Shown here: positions 9,203 to 19,295 of the stretch, in pieces
Position numbering within the stretch: position 1 is the stretch's first letter
How the letters are laid out: every line of letters starts with the position of its first letter
NCBI RefSeq assembly: GCF_000805455.1
Contig: NZ_JSUS01000039.1
Location: forward strand, 62,001 to 126,000
Reading direction: 5' to 3'
DNA from: Acinetobacter sp. A47
GTDB lineage: Bacteria; Pseudomonadota; Gammaproteobacteria; Pseudomonadales; Moraxellaceae
Length of the DNA stretch: 64,000 bases
Program-made: the position numbers and the translations under genes
The notes under the pieces: model-generated
The model's database searches: none
What the model saw: the letters and a program-made list of their open reading frames with translations, nothing else
What the model was told of the DNA's origin: nothing

Positions 9203-9682
9203 ATGATTTATGATGTACCTTCAGTTGATCACAGTATGATTCACCCACCTGCACAACAGGTGGTTATTCCTTATCGAGAAATGCCGAAGGCTCCGTCAGT
9301 CCCTGCAATTGATGTAGATAAATTCTCGCAAAAACTGGCAAAACGGGCGTCTTACCGTAGCTCATCTCAATGTGCCAAATTTGTCAGAATCGCTTTACAA
9401 TCGGCGGGTGCCAACATCGTGCAACATCCTGTCGCTGCTTCAGACTGGGGCCGCACCCTACAGCAGATCGGCTATCAGCAGATTAGCCCTGAGTTTAACA
9501 ATCCCCAGCCAGGTGATATTTATATTATTCACCGCACCAAAAAGCATCGTTACGGTCACATCGCCGGCTTTACCGGATCACAATGGGTCTCTGATTTCAA
9601 ACAGACCAGCTATGACGTTTATAAAGACCCGAATGTCACTTACAGCTATTACCGCCTGGCACCGCAATATCCACAAGCATAA
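9203..9682 (+). CDS. CHAP/NlpC-like putative peptidoglycan hydrolase
   Basis: This 159-residue protein has a C-terminal papain-fold pattern. A candidate nucleophilic cysteine lies in SSSQCAKFVRIALQSAG (C57), a PGDIYIIH strand at about 103-110, and a candidate catalytic histidine in RYGHIAGFTG (H119). This matches CHAP/NlpC-P60 amidases that cleave peptidoglycan cross-bridges or stem peptides. There is no signal peptide or membrane segment, which is odd for a wall enzyme unless export is by another route, such as lysis or a contact-dependent system. It stands alone downstream of dusA and is followed by convergent tcdA. No immunity-like partner is visible. The family call is moderate and the role is unknown. 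Confidence 0.65.
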   Translation: MIYDVPSVDHSMIHPPAQQVVIPYREMPKAPSVPAIDVDKFSQKLAKRASYRSSSQCAKFVRIALQSAGANIVQHPVAASDWGRTLQQIGYQQISPEFNNPQPGDIYIIHRTKKHRYGHIAGFTGSQWVSDFKQTSYDVYKDPNVTYSYYRLAPQYPQA

Positions 9683-9698
9683 TCAGTCCCATCAGAAT

Positions 9699-10466
9699 TC
9701 AAGTCCTGAGCTTATCCAGTTTTTTCAGGACTTCCGCTACGGCGACCATCGCAAAGCTTGAGGTCACCACCACCGCTGAGCCATAACCGCCACAACGCAA
9801 GCCGGCACTTGGACAGACCTCTGCACTTGAAAACGGATTATCAACCGAATAAACACAGGTAATGCCAAATTTATCTTTTGGCTTTTTGCAAATCCCCATA
9901 GAGCGTAGTTGTGTACGTAATTTTGCCAGCATCGGGTCCTGTTCGGTTCGGGACAAATCTGCAACACGTATTTTTAGTGGATCGAGCTTGCCACCGGCCC
10001 CGCCTGAAACAATCAGCGGAATCTTGTTAAAGCGACAATGCAGCATCAAGGCAAGCTTGGCCTTGACGTCATCAATGCAATCTAAAATAAGGGTTGGCAC
10101 CGGATTGAGGATTTCCTTGACATTGTCAGGGCTGAGATAGTCATCAATTACATTGACTTTCATACGTGGATTGATTTGACGGCAACGTTCTGCCATCACC
10201 TCGATTTTCTCTTGTCCCAGTGTCGAACTCATTGCTGGCAATTGCCGGTTAATATTCGATGCTGCGACCACATCCATATCGACCAGCGTCAGCTCGCCAA
10301 TCCCGGTACGCGCCAGCGCTTCGACGGCCCAGCTCCCCACACCGCCAATCCCGATGACCATGACATGGCTTTGCGCATAATGGGCAAAAGCATGTTCTCC
10401 ATAAATTTTGGCAACACCAGCAAAACGGCGGTCATATTCATCATTTACAGGTACTTCGGTCATCAC
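9699..10466 (-). CDS. tcdA: tRNA threonylcarbamoyladenosine dehydratase TcdA (CsdL)
   Basis: This 255-residue E1-like (ThiF/MoeB superfamily) enzyme cyclises t6A to ct6A at position 37 of ANN-decoding tRNAs using ATP. Visible are the nucleotide-binding motif GIGGVGSWAVEALARTG (from residue 39), the acidic strand LVDMDVVAASNINRQ and the conserved DCIDDVKAKLAL. A distal VSGGAGGKLDP loop precedes the C-terminal PFSSAEVCPSAGLRCGGYGS segment. Size and motifs match TcdA rather than MoeB. It converges with the CHAP-like gene 17 bases away and lies 43 bases downstream of an MFS gene on the same strand. Confidence 0.94.
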   Translation of the reverse strand: MMTEVPVNDEYDRRFAGVAKIYGEHAFAHYAQSHVMVIGIGGVGSWAVEALARTGIGELTLVDMDVVAASNINRQLPAMSSTLGQEKIEVMAERCRQINPRMKVNVIDDYLSPDNVKEILNPVPTLILDCIDDVKAKLALMLHCRFNKIPLIVSGGAGGKLDPLKIRVADLSRTEQDPMLAKLRTQLRSMGICKKPKDKFGITCVYSVDNPFSSAEVCPSAGLRCGGYGSAVVVTSSFAMVAVAEVLKKLDKLRT

Positions 10467-10509
10467 AGCGGCAATCTATTCTTTCTGGCAAAGCGCTATT
10501 TTAACGTGT

Positions 10510-11718
10510 TTAACGGGTTTTTGGTGAGGAAGATGGCGCTTTAGCTGCAAATCGTGCAGAGCGGATTAAAATGACCAGTACAGCCACAACAACCGCACTC
10601 ATCAATAAAGCCAGCAGGTTGGCATTGGTCCAGCCCAGCTGGGTCAGGATGGGAGCCGGCAAAAAAGCGCCCAGTGTTGCAAACAAGGCAATCATGGTTT
10701 CATTGATGCCCTGTACACGGTGCTTTTGCTGCTCGTTCAGTCCGGCCAGTAAAGTCGATGCGCCTGAATAAGCAAAGTTCCAGCCCACTCCAAGCACGAT
10801 CAGGGCAGCATTTATATAAAATCCTTGTTGCCCCAGTAGCGGAATCAAAGCAGCCAACATCAATAAAGCAAAACCGGCATAAACCGTGCGCTGCGTACCC
10901 CAACGCTGCATCAGTCTGGACACAAAGAATGAAGGCAGGAACATGGCCAGAACATGCAACTGAATCGAGATAGAGGCATAATGAAATGAATGATGCTCCT
11001 TTAAATGTAAGGAAGACATAATCATCATGACATTCATCACATAATAGGCAAATGCCCCGCTGATCACCGCCGCGGCAACCAGACGGGTCGATAATGGTGC
11101 CTGCGGTACGGATTTTGTTTCGGCCTGTTGCTCCTGCTGCAATTTAAATTGCTGGTGCCACTGATACAAAATAGGTGACAGTAACACCGCCAGTATGCTG
11201 AAAATCAAATAGATCGCACTAAAATCAGGTAAACCTTGTACCTGTTGAAACTGTATCGCCAACATCGGTGCAATCACAGCGGCAACTACACCACCCGAAA
11301 TCACCATCGCTGTGGCTTTCGGAATTAAATCCGCAGCCAGGCGATCCGAAGCTGCGAAACGATAAAAGTTAGCTGTGGAAATGAATAAACCCAGCGAAAA
11401 ATGACTGAGACACAATAGATAAAACTGTTCTGTCTGTAATGCGAGATAGCCAGAGACACCGGCCAAAAACAGACAGATACAGCCCAACTGGAACACCAGA
11501 TACCTTCCCCACTGCTTCATCAAAGCTGAAAAGATAAAGGTGGTCAGCAACATGGCCAGAAATTGCAGGCCATAAGGTACTGTAGCCCAGGCCTGTGTAG
11601 GTGCAAGTTTTAGGCCGACAATGGCTGAAACGGTAACGGACAATACCGCCGCAATTAAATTAAATGCCTGTGCAACCAATAAATAATAAACATAGCGCGG
11701 TAGCTGCTTCAAAGCCAT
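10510..11718 (-). CDS. MFS transporter of unknown substrate
   Basis: This 402-residue protein has about twelve predicted membrane segments and a cytoplasmic linker rich in glutamine (HQQFKLQQEQQAETKSVPQAP, about residues 190-210) between the two six-helix bundles. No signature pins down a substrate. The C-terminus is basic and serine/proline-rich (AKAPSSSPKTR). It starts with ATG at 11716-11718 and lies upstream of tcdA with a short gap, so the two may be co-transcribed. It is separated from acnA by the hairpin at 11775-11805. I can only assign the superfamily. Confidence 0.82.
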   Translation of the reverse strand: MALKQLPRYVYYLLVAQAFNLIAAVLSVTVSAIVGLKLAPTQAWATVPYGLQFLAMLLTTFIFSALMKQWGRYLVFQLGCICLFLAGVSGYLALQTEQFYLLCLSHFSLGLFISTANFYRFAASDRLAADLIPKATAMVISGGVVAAVIAPMLAIQFQQVQGLPDFSAIYLIFSILAVLLSPILYQWHQQFKLQQEQQAETKSVPQAPLSTRLVAAAVISGAFAYYVMNVMMIMSSLHLKEHHSFHYASISIQLHVLAMFLPSFFVSRLMQRWGTQRTVYAGFALLMLAALIPLLGQQGFYINAALIVLGVGWNFAYSGASTLLAGLNEQQKHRVQGINETMIALFATLGAFLPAPILTQLGWTNANLLALLMSAVVVAVLVILIRSARFAAKAPSSSPKTR

Positions 11719-11774
11719 CGTCCTGACGAATTGAGTGCTAACACCTTAACCCTGAACCACCCAAATTTAAACAA

Positions 11775-11805
11775 AAAAAGATGAAAGGCCCGCTTTCATC
11801 TTTTT
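11775..11805 (-). terminator. Intrinsic terminator after acnA
   Basis: Perfect 13-base arms AAAAAGATGAAAG / CTTTCATCTTTTT around the loop GCCCG, flanked by A- and T-runs on both sides, so it could work in either direction. It sits just past the acnA stop on the minus strand. The same stem recurs at 55357-55387. Confidence 0.85.
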
Positions 11806-11824
11806 CATCACCACCATTTAAGGC

Positions 11825-14581
11825 TTAGGCAGCAATTAGGTTACGTAAAACATAATGCAGGATGCCACCAGCCTTAAAGTATTCTACCTCATTCAAGGTA
11901 TCGATGCGGCACAGCACCTTAAATTTGGCCTGACTACCATCATCCCGAACCACCTCCACATCAAGAGTCTGGTGTGGTTGAATGTCATCGGACAAGCCAT
12001 GAATCGAAATCGTTTCATGCCCGGTTAAGTTCAGGGATTGACGGGTTTGTCCATCTACAAACTGCAATGGCAAAACGCCCATTCCCACCAGATTCGAGCG
12101 GTGAATCCGTTCAAAGCTTTCTGCAATCACGGCTTTGATGCCGAGCAAGTTGGTGCCCTTGGCTGCCCAGTCCCGTGATGAACCAGTTCCATATTCCTTA
12201 CCGGCAATAATCACCAATGGTGTGTGCTGTTGCTGATAACGCATGGCAGCATCATAAATTGATAGCTTCTCACCAGTCGGAATAAACAGGGTATTACCGC
12301 CCTCTTCGCCCCCCAGCATCTCGTTTTTAATGCGGATATTGGCAAAGGTACCACGCATCATCACTTCATGGTTACCACGTCGTGAGCCATAGGAGTTAAA
12401 GTCTTTTGGTTCAACCCCCTGATCTTGTAAATAACGTCCGGCCGGACTGTCTTTCTTGATATTACCGGCAGGTGAAATATGGTCAGTGGTGACCGAATCG
12501 CCCAGTACTGCCAGAATCCGGGCCTGTTCAATATTGGTAATTGCCTTCGGCGGATGATTAATCTCTTCAAAAAATGGCGGATGACGGATATAGGTCGAAT
12601 TACTTTGCCAGGCATAAGTCTGGCTCTGTGGAATCTGGATCGCTTGCCAGGTTGCATCTCCATCAAACACCGCAGCATATTCCTTATGGAACATGTCGGT
12701 ATTCACTTTCTGTAATACTGCATCAATTTCGGACTGGCCTGGCCAGATATCTTTCAGGTAAACGTCCTGTCCGTCTTTCCCCTGTCCAATCGGTTGCGTG
12801 GTTAAGTCAGTACGGATGTTGCCTGCCAAGCCGTATGCCACTACCAATGGCGGTGATGCCAGCCAGTTGGTTTTCACCAGTGGATGTACACGCCCTTCAA
12901 AGTTACGGTTCCCTGACAGTACCGATGCCACATTCAGGTCATGGCACTGAATGGCCGCTTCAATCGGCTCGGGCAACGGCCCCGAGTTACCAATACAGGT
13001 GGTACAGCCATAGCCCACCAGGTTATAGCCCAATTGATCCAGATAAGGGGTCAGGCCTGCTGCTGCCAGATAATCGGTCACTACTTTAGAGCCGGGAGCC
13101 AGTGAGCTTTTGACCCAGGGTTTACGTTGCAAGCCTTTCTCGATCGCTTTTTTGGCCAGTAGCCCCGCAGCCAGCATGACACTTGGGTTAGAGGTATTGG
13201 TACATGAGGTAATCGCAGAAATCACCACATCACCATCATTTAAAGGATAAGATTTGCCGTCAAGGGTACAAGACGGTTGTTCATGCGTCAGATTGGCTTT
13301 TTGTGCCTCTACCGCTGTACCGCCACCCCCTTCATTCTCCAGACGCTCCTTGGCTTCTTTGGCGGGTTTCAGGTTCAGCGCCATCAGGGCATCGAAGGTT
13401 TTCGGTACATCAGACAGCAGTACTCTATCTTGCGGACGTTTAGGCCCGGCCAGACTGGCTTGCACCGTGCCCATATCCAGACTCAGGGTATCAGTAAAAA
13501 CCGGCTCATCTCCGGCATTACGCCATAGCCCCTGTGCCTTGCTATAAGCCTCAACCAGCTCTATCCGCTGTTGCTGACGGCCTGTCAGTGCCAGATACCC
13601 CAGTGTCACTTCATCAATCGGGAAGAAACCGCAGGTCGCGCCATACTCTGGTGCCATATTGGCAATGGTGGCACGGTCCGCCAGAGGCAGGTCAGCCAGA
13701 CCATCGCCATAGAATTCCACAAATTTACCCACCACGCCTTTTTGACGCAGCATCTGGGTAATGGTCAACACCAGATCGGTTGCAGTGATGCCTTCATTCA
13801 GCTTGCCGGTCAGTTTAAAACCGACCACTTCCGGTATCAGCATCGATACCGGCTGTCCCAGCATGGCCGCTTCAGCCTCAATCCCGCCAACGCCCCAACC
13901 GAGTACGCCCAGCCCGTTAATCATGGTGGTATGTGAATCTGTGCCAACCAAAGTATCCGGGAAGGCAAATTCCTGCCCGTCATCTTCTCCCAGCCACACT
14001 GCCTGTGCCAGATATTCCAGATTGACCTGATGGCAAATTCCGGTGCCCGGCGGAACCACGCTAAAGTTATTAAATGCAGACTGACCCCAACGCAGGAACT
14101 GGTAGCGCTCACCATTACGTTGCATTTCGATTTCGACATTCTCGGCAAAGGCCTGATCATTGGCAAAATAATCCACCATCACCGAATGGTCGATGACCAG
14201 ATCAACCGGGGAAAGCGGGTTAATCCGGTTCGGATCACCGCCGGCCTGCGCCATGGCTGCACGCATGGCAGCCAGATCGACGACCGCAGGCACACCGGTA
14301 AAGTCCTGCATCAATACACGAGCTGGACGATATTGAATTTCCTGATCGGAGCGCCGGCTTTTCTGCCAGTCTACCAGTGCCTGAATATGCTCGACTTTTA
14401 CACTTTTTCCATCTTCAAAGCGCAATAAATTTTCTAGCAAAACCTTGAGTGATTTGGGTAAGCGGTCAATATTGCCCAGTGTCTGTGCCGCTTGGGGAAG
14501 ATTAAAAATCTGATAGGATCTGGAACCGACTGTTAGTGTTTGTAATGCATTGAAACTATTGATTTTGCTATATCTGGCCAT
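11825..14581 (-). CDS. acnA: Aconitate hydratase AcnA
   Basis: This 918-residue [4Fe-4S] enzyme of the TCA cycle interconverts citrate and isocitrate. Iron-sulfur ligands are visible in [16 protein letters not shown] (Cys near 460) and [12 protein letters not shown] (Cys near 525 and 528). The N-terminal substrate region includes [19 protein letters not shown] and [21 protein letters not shown]. The C-terminal swivelling domain has [22 protein letters not shown]. Length and organisation fit AcnA/IRP-type aconitases rather than AcnB. A methylcitrate-cycle AcnD would be shorter, and there are no prp genes nearby. It is monocistronic with a strong terminator. Confidence 0.95.
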   Translation of the reverse strand: MARYSKINSFNALQTLTVGSRSYQIFNLPQAAQTLGNIDRLPKSLKVLLENLLRFEDGKSVKVEHIQALVDWQKSRRSDQEIQYRPARVLMQDFTGVPAVVDLAAMRAAMAQAGGDPNRINPLSPVDLVIDHSVMVDYFANDQAFAENVEIEMQRNGERYQFLRWGQSAFNNFSVVPPGTGICHQVNLEYLAQAVWLGEDDGQEFAFPDTLVGTDSHTTMINGLGVLGWGVGGIEAEAAMLGQPVSMLIPEVVGFKLTGKLNEGITATDLVLTITQMLRQKGVVGKFVEFYGDGLADLPLADRATIANMAPEYGATCGFFPIDEVTLGYLALTGRQQQRIELVEAYSKAQGLWRNAGDEPVFTDTLSLDMGTVQASLAGPKRPQDRVLLSDVPKTFDALMALNLKPAKEAKERLENEGGGGTAVEAQKANLTHEQPSCTLDGKSYPLNDGDVVISAITSCTNTSNPSVMLAAGLLAKKAIEKGLQRKPWVKSSLAPGSKVVTDYLAAAGLTPYLDQLGYNLVGYGCTTCIGNSGPLPEPIEAAIQCHDLNVASVLSGNRNFEGRVHPLVKTNWLASPPLVVAYGLAGNIRTDLTTQPIGQGKDGQDVYLKDIWPGQSEIDAVLQKVNTDMFHKEYAAVFDGDATWQAIQIPQSQTYAWQSNSTYIRHPPFFEEINHPPKAITNIEQARILAVLGDSVTTDHISPAGNIKKDSPAGRYLQDQGVEPKDFNSYGSRRGNHEVMMRGTFANIRIKNEMLGGEEGGNTLFIPTGEKLSIYDAAMRYQQQHTPLVIIAGKEYGTGSSRDWAAKGTNLLGIKAVIAESFERIHRSNLVGMGVLPLQFVDGQTRQSLNLTGHETISIHGLSDDIQPHQTLDVEVVRDDGSQAKFKVLCRIDTLNEVEYFKAGGILHYVLRNLIAA

Positions 14582-14703
14582 CAGGTTGCCCTCCCAGTAT
14601 TGGCTGGTTGTTTATTATGGAATTCTTTCTTTAATGTACCCCTGTTTGGGAAAGCATGTGTTCCCTTTTAGTTACCTTATTTTTAACGGGATTATGATAA
14701 TGA

Positions 14704-15513
14704 TCAGAGCTGCAAGGCTGCACATGAGTTGTGCCACAGTTGCCGGGCAAGTTGTGTTTCAGGCAGCTCAAGCAATTGGGCCAGACTGTCTAAAACATAA
14801 GGTAGATTGACAGGAGTATTGCGGGTTCGATGTTCGGTTGAAGTCTGGCAACATAACGGCGTCATATCCGGACAATCAGTTTCAATCACCAGATGTTCCG
14901 CCCCAATGGCATGCACCACCTGATGCAGTTTTTTGGCATTGGGATTGGTAATTTGCCCGGTGATGCCGATTTTAAAGCCCAGCTTGATCAGGGCCTTAGC
15001 TTCTTCCACACCTCCACTAAAGGCGTGGGCAATGCCGCCCAGCTTGAATTTCTGAGCTTTTAAGATGGCAAGGGTTTCCGCATGCGCTTTACGGATATGC
15101 AACAGCACGGGTTTTTGATATTGCCTGGCAAGTTCTAGCTGCTCATTAAAATAATGCTGCTGTCTGGCAAACAGTTCTGGCTGTTTATGCTGTTTTAAAA
15201 AGGTATCCAGACCAATTTCACCAATCGCCACACATGCATGCTGCTGCAACACCTGTTCCAGACATTGTAAATGTTCGGGCTGATGCTGTTCGATATAAAA
15301 AGGATGCAATCCGGGCGCCAGATAAGACTGCGGTACATGCTCCCAGCTTTGCAATTGCTGCTGGGTCTGGATCAGGTCATCAAATCGTGATTGTAAAAAA
15401 CCGATTAACACCAATGCCTCGACTCCTACCCGCTTGGCCTGTACAGCCAGCTGTTGCCGATCATGGTCAAAATCGGCAACATCAAAATGGGTATGGGTAT
15501 CAAACAGCTGCAT
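14704..15513 (-). CDS. TatD-family metal-dependent hydrolase
   Basis: This 269-residue TIM-barrel amidohydrolase begins MQLFDTHTHFDVADF, with the paired histidine metal ligands of the TatD family. It also shows AIGEIGLDTF (glutamate ligand, about residue 98), KPVLLHIRKA, GGIAHAFSGG and VIETDCPDMTP (catalytic aspartate). TatD-type proteins act as 3'-5' DNases or related hydrolases. This shorter group resembles YjjV/YcfH paralogues, so the exact substrate is open. It is followed after 6 bases by a lipoprotein gene transcribed from upstream on the same strand, suggesting one transcript. Confidence 0.88.
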   Translation of the reverse strand: MQLFDTHTHFDVADFDHDRQQLAVQAKRVGVEALVLIGFLQSRFDDLIQTQQQLQSWEHVPQSYLAPGLHPFYIEQHQPEHLQCLEQVLQQHACVAIGEIGLDTFLKQHKQPELFARQQHYFNEQLELARQYQKPVLLHIRKAHAETLAILKAQKFKLGGIAHAFSGGVEEAKALIKLGFKIGITGQITNPNAKKLHQVVHAIGAEHLVIETDCPDMTPLCCQTSTEHRTRNTPVNLPYVLDSLAQLLELPETQLARQLWHNSCAALQL

Positions 15514-15519
15514 AGGCCG

Positions 15520-16428
15520 TTACTTGTTCTCGCCTGCTACAGGCGCAGAGGCTGCCGGGGTGTCAACTTTTGGTAAATATTCAGGTTTTAACACCCCTTG
15601 CAATTCACTAAATGGAATCACCAGACGTGGCAAGCCGACCACGTACGGACCGATCTCGTATTCTCCATATTGCAAGATCAGGCCCTGTTCACCTAACAGG
15701 AAGTTATCAGTTACCTGAAATGGCCATGCCTGCTCATATTCTTTCGGGTCATTGGCCAGTTTTGAATCGACAATCCAGGTTTTAAAGGCATCATGTGCCA
15801 GCTGGTCTAATGTTGCCTTCTGTTTTGGCAACAACAGATCATGTAATTGCACCTGTTTCTGCTGGCTCAGGTCAAAGTTGTAATAACGTTGTGACGTTGC
15901 GCCATGCGCCCCGCCCAGATAGCTGCTGCTATTCAGTACGACGGTTACCAGTTTGCCTTTCGGCTGCAAGATTTTTGGCTTGATCATCAGGCTGATCTGG
16001 TGACTACTGCTTAGAGCCTTTAATTCTTCATCAATTTTCACGAAAGAATCAGCATATAACTGTGCCTGTGTGTCCAGATCAGAGGTCTGCGCGCTAGATT
16101 TCGGGGCCGAAGCGGCTGGTGCTTCTGTATCCACCACTTCCAGCATTTTACCAAGCTGATCCAGAATTTGCTGATCCAGTAACTGATCAATAAAGGGAAA
16201 ATTGCTTTGCAGGCGCTCAACGGTAAAATCAGGACAGGTATTGCCCTTACATTCAGGCAGTTTCACTTGTACCTTGACGGTTTCTCCTTGTAACACCGGC
16301 TCAGCTGGCTGTTGTACGGCTGGCGGGTCCTGCGGCTTATCCTGTGATTGTTTTGGCTCCGATTTAGGCTGGCATGCAGCAAGCAAAACAGCACATGCAA
16401 GAACACTATATTTATACATTGTTTTCAT
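15520..16428 (-). CDS. DUF3298/RsiV-like lipoprotein
   Basis: I place the start at ATG 16426-16428, which has an AGGT ribosome site and begins directly with a lipoprotein signal peptide MKTMYKYSVLACAVLLAAC (lipobox cysteine 19). An upstream TTG would add ten unlikely residues. After a proline/glutamine-rich linker comes a periplasmic domain with LVTVVLNSSSYLGGAHGATSQRYYNFDL and a C-terminal part EIGPYVVGLPRLVIPFSELQGVL. These match the DUF3298 (RsiV/PdaC C-terminal) pattern. Such domains occur in anti-sigma factors and in cell-envelope lipoproteins. It lies between tatD and a second lipoprotein of similar layout. Function unknown. Confidence 0.78.
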   Translation of the reverse strand: MKTMYKYSVLACAVLLAACQPKSEPKQSQDKPQDPPAVQQPAEPVLQGETVKVQVKLPECKGNTCPDFTVERLQSNFPFIDQLLDQQILDQLGKMLEVVDTEAPAASAPKSSAQTSDLDTQAQLYADSFVKIDEELKALSSSHQISLMIKPKILQPKGKLVTVVLNSSSYLGGAHGATSQRYYNFDLSQQKQVQLHDLLLPKQKATLDQLAHDAFKTWIVDSKLANDPKEYEQAWPFQVTDNFLLGEQGLILQYGEYEIGPYVVGLPRLVIPFSELQGVLKPEYLPKVDTPAASAPVAGENK

Positions 16429-16547
16429 CTGAGACCTATCAGCATTGTTATTACACAAGATTTTTAAATGCTATCGAAGTTAATGCAAAACTGCCAGAAG
16501 CGCATGCAATTTCTATACGAAACTCAAAACAGCCAGCCGCAACGATA

Positions 16548-17372
16548 TTAAAACATTTGTTGGTAAATATCGGGCTGCAAGATGTTCCGGCTTTGTTCTG
16601 TGGTGAGATAGATATCCAGCTGGGGTGCATCCTTGCTGATTTCATTGGCACGATAATGTAAACCAATGCCCTCTCCATCAAAGAACCAGTCCGCCTGTCC
16701 CCAATACAGTTTTTTCGGCACCTGTTTTTTGACCTCAGGTGACTGTTTTGCAACCCACTGCTGATAATGCGCCTGAATAATGCCATTCAAGGCATTTTGC
16801 TGATCTTTGCGGATCACATCCAGCACGCTCAGGCTCTTTTGTAACTTGCGGTCTGCCGCAAAGAAATAGAAGCGGTCTTTTACCGCAATATCTTCTTGCT
16901 GGGCATTTACCCCTATTTGGAGCAGTACGTACTGATTACGCTGCGAAGCAATCCGGGTATTCAGATGCAGCTCGTAAGCCTTATTTTTAGAATATTTGTC
17001 CTGCCACTCATCTGACTTTTTCACATAGGCATTAATGGCCTGTTGCAGCGTCAGGTTTTTATCCAGTTCAATTTGCTGCTGGATCACCCTGGACTGATTT
17101 TTTGCAATCCAGGCATTGAGCCATACATCCTGGGTTTTTACCGTCTGGATATCAACATCAATACAGTTTTTCTTTTCACAAAATGGCAAGGCATAGTCCG
17201 CCTTGGCCTCTTTCATATTTAAGTACGGCAGCACTTCAGCTTTTTCGACTGGTGCCTCAGCCGGTTTGCTTTCGGCGGTATCGGCTTTATTTTTATCTGG
17301 ATGATCACATGCGGTTAAAGCCATCATTCCAATCAAGACACTGACAGCAAAAAGTGGTTTTAAAGCATTCAT
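16548..17372 (-). CDS. Second DUF3298-like lipoprotein
   Basis: The start is taken at ATG 17370-17372, preceded by AGGA seven bases upstream, giving MNALKPLFAVSVLIGMMALTAC with lipobox cysteine 22; an upstream in-frame start is less likely. The 274-residue product resembles its neighbour at 15520-16428 in layout: lipoprotein signal, linker rich in Lys/Ala/Glu, a KKNCIDVDIQTVKTQDVWLN segment (compare KGNTCPDFTVERLQ next door), and the C-terminal FDGEGIGLHYRANEISKDAPQLD. The pair probably arose by duplication. A terminator lies just upstream (17405-17434), so it has its own promoter or depends on read-through from prfC. Function unknown. Confidence 0.72.
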   Translation of the reverse strand: MNALKPLFAVSVLIGMMALTACDHPDKNKADTAESKPAEAPVEKAEVLPYLNMKEAKADYALPFCEKKNCIDVDIQTVKTQDVWLNAWIAKNQSRVIQQQIELDKNLTLQQAINAYVKKSDEWQDKYSKNKAYELHLNTRIASQRNQYVLLQIGVNAQQEDIAVKDRFYFFAADRKLQKSLSVLDVIRKDQQNALNGIIQAHYQQWVAKQSPEVKKQVPKKLYWGQADWFFDGEGIGLHYRANEISKDAPQLDIYLTTEQSRNILQPDIYQQMF

Positions 17373-17404
17373 TTCATCATCCTTTATTTTTAGATCGTTC
17401 AATT

Positions 17405-17434
17405 AAAAACAGCCTCTAATTAGAAGCTGTTTTT
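17405..17434 (-). terminator. Terminator between prfC and lipoprotein gene
   Basis: Arms AAAAACAGC (17405-17413) and GCTGTTTTT (17426-17434) flank an internal palindrome TCTAATTAGA, with A/T runs on both sides. It sits immediately after the prfC stop on the minus strand. Confidence 0.8.
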
Positions 17435-17441
17435 ATACAGT

Positions 17442-19031
17442 TTAGTGTTCTCGTGTGTTACGGAACTGGATATCCGGCCAGCGTTCTTGCATCAACTGCA
17501 AGTTGACACGGCTTGGTGCCAGATAAGTTAAGTGACCACCACCATCAACTGAAAGCTGATCATGCGCCTTTTTCTTAAACTCATTCAGGATTTTTTCATC
17601 ATCACAGTGAATCCAGCGTACCGTATGAACACTCACCGGCTCGTAAATACAGTCCACCTTATATTCTTCTTTTAAGCGATAGGCCACCACATCAAACTGT
17701 AACACACCCACAGCACCAACAATCAGGTCATTACTGATTTGTGGCATGAACACCTGGGTTGCCCCTTCTTCCGATAACTCTTTCAAACCTTTTTGCAACT
17801 GCTTCGATTTTAGAGGATCTTTCAGACGTACACGGCGGAACATTTCAGGTGCGAAGTGTGGAATACCGGTAAAGTGCAGGTCTTCACCACTGGTAAAGGT
17901 ATCGCCAATCTGGATGGTGCCATGGTTATGCAAACCAATAATGTCCCCCGGCCAGGCTTCTTCCAGATGCTCACGCTCACCGGCAAGGAAGGTTAATGCA
18001 TCACTGATACGGACATCTTTACCGATACGGACATGATTCATTTTCAGGCCTTTTTCATATTTACCTGAACAAATACGCATAAAGGCAATACGGTCACGGT
18101 GTTTCGGGTCCATGTTGGCCTGAATCTTAAACACGAAACCGGTGAAACCCTCTTCTTTGGCTTCGACCATACGTTCCTGGGTCGGATGTGCCTTAGGTTC
18201 TGGCGCCCAGTTGATAAATGCATCTAAAACATGGTCAACGGCAAAGTTACCTAAAGCCGTACCGAACAGCACCGGTGTTTGCTTGCCTTGCAAGAACAGT
18301 TCACGATCCAGTGGTTCATTGGCCATTTGAACCAGCTCAAGCGATTCTTCAAAAGACGACCAGGCCAGCTCACCCACCTTTTCACGGATATCGGCATGGT
18401 CATAGCCATCACGTACTTCAATATCGGTAATGGTTGAACCAAAACCGGCCTTATAGACATAGAGCTTGTCTTCAAGCAGGTTATACACCCCTGCAAAGTC
18501 ACGTCCCATGCCCAATGGCCAGGTAATCGGGACACAGCGGATATTCAGGACATTTTCAATTTCGTCGAGCAACTCTAACGGTTCACGGATTTCACGGTCC
18601 ATTTTGTTGACGAAGGAAATGATTGGCGTGTCACGCATACGACACACTTCCATCAACTTGATGGTTCGTTCCTCTACACCTTTTGCACCATCAATCACCA
18701 TCAGCGCCGAGTCAACTGCGGTTAAGGTCCGATAGGTATCTTCCGAGAAATCTTCATGTCCCGGGGTGTCAAGCAGGTTGATGGTGTGCTTCTTATAAGG
18801 AAATTGCATCACCGATGTGGTGATCGAGATACCACGTTCCTTTTCCATTTCCATCCAGTCGGATGTCGCAGAACGGTCAGACTTACGGCTTTTGACCATC
18901 CCGGCAACCTGAATGGCCTTCCCCCATAACAACAGCTTTTCTGTCATGGTAGTCTTACCCGCATCGGGGTGGGAAATGATCGCAAAGGTGCGACGCTGGG
19001 CAACCTGTGCCGCTAATTCATCTTTAAACAT
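17442..19031 (-). CDS. prfC: Peptide chain release factor 3
   Basis: This 529-residue translational GTPase recycles RF1/RF2 after termination. G1 is [16 protein letters not shown] (P-loop residues 21-28), and G2 lies in the [12 protein letters not shown] region. G3 is [16 protein letters not shown] and G4 is [12 protein letters not shown]. The RF3-specific C-terminal region includes [16 protein letters not shown] and [19 protein letters not shown]. Length equals the family norm (about 529). It is transcribed alone; a terminator follows. Nothing unusual. Confidence 0.97.
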   Translation of the reverse strand: MFKDELAAQVAQRRTFAIISHPDAGKTTMTEKLLLWGKAIQVAGMVKSRKSDRSATSDWMEMEKERGISITTSVMQFPYKKHTINLLDTPGHEDFSEDTYRTLTAVDSALMVIDGAKGVEERTIKLMEVCRMRDTPIISFVNKMDREIREPLELLDEIENVLNIRCVPITWPLGMGRDFAGVYNLLEDKLYVYKAGFGSTITDIEVRDGYDHADIREKVGELAWSSFEESLELVQMANEPLDRELFLQGKQTPVLFGTALGNFAVDHVLDAFINWAPEPKAHPTQERMVEAKEEGFTGFVFKIQANMDPKHRDRIAFMRICSGKYEKGLKMNHVRIGKDVRISDALTFLAGEREHLEEAWPGDIIGLHNHGTIQIGDTFTSGEDLHFTGIPHFAPEMFRRVRLKDPLKSKQLQKGLKELSEEGATQVFMPQISNDLIVGAVGVLQFDVVAYRLKEEYKVDCIYEPVSVHTVRWIHCDDEKILNEFKKKAHDQLSVDGGGHLTYLAPSRVNLQLMQERWPDIQFRNTREH

Positions 19032-19295
19032 GAGAAAAATCTACAATTTGATGCACCCATTTGTACCTGCAAACGGTGACCAGAACAGCCGGTGTGCGAA
19101 AGAATTAAAAATTGGCGCAATTGTAGCAGATTTCTGGTTTGATTTATCTAGCCTTTCTCTACCTGAATATACATCCATGCTTTATGCACTTATGCCAGTA
19201 CGGTCAAGCTCCGTCCAACGGAAACAGGCACCCGGCTCCAGCGAGCATCTGAACAAAAGCCATCCAAATGCCTGCCACAAGCCAGATATGAACCA

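Noticed and set aside
9699..10466. MoeB/ThiF adenylyltransferase instead of TcdA
   Set aside because: The C-terminal PFSSAEVCPSAGLRCGGYGS segment and the length fit TcdA.
12574..14428. Long plus-strand frames opposite acnA
   Set aside because: Antisense shadows of a long conserved gene; no recognisable protein features.
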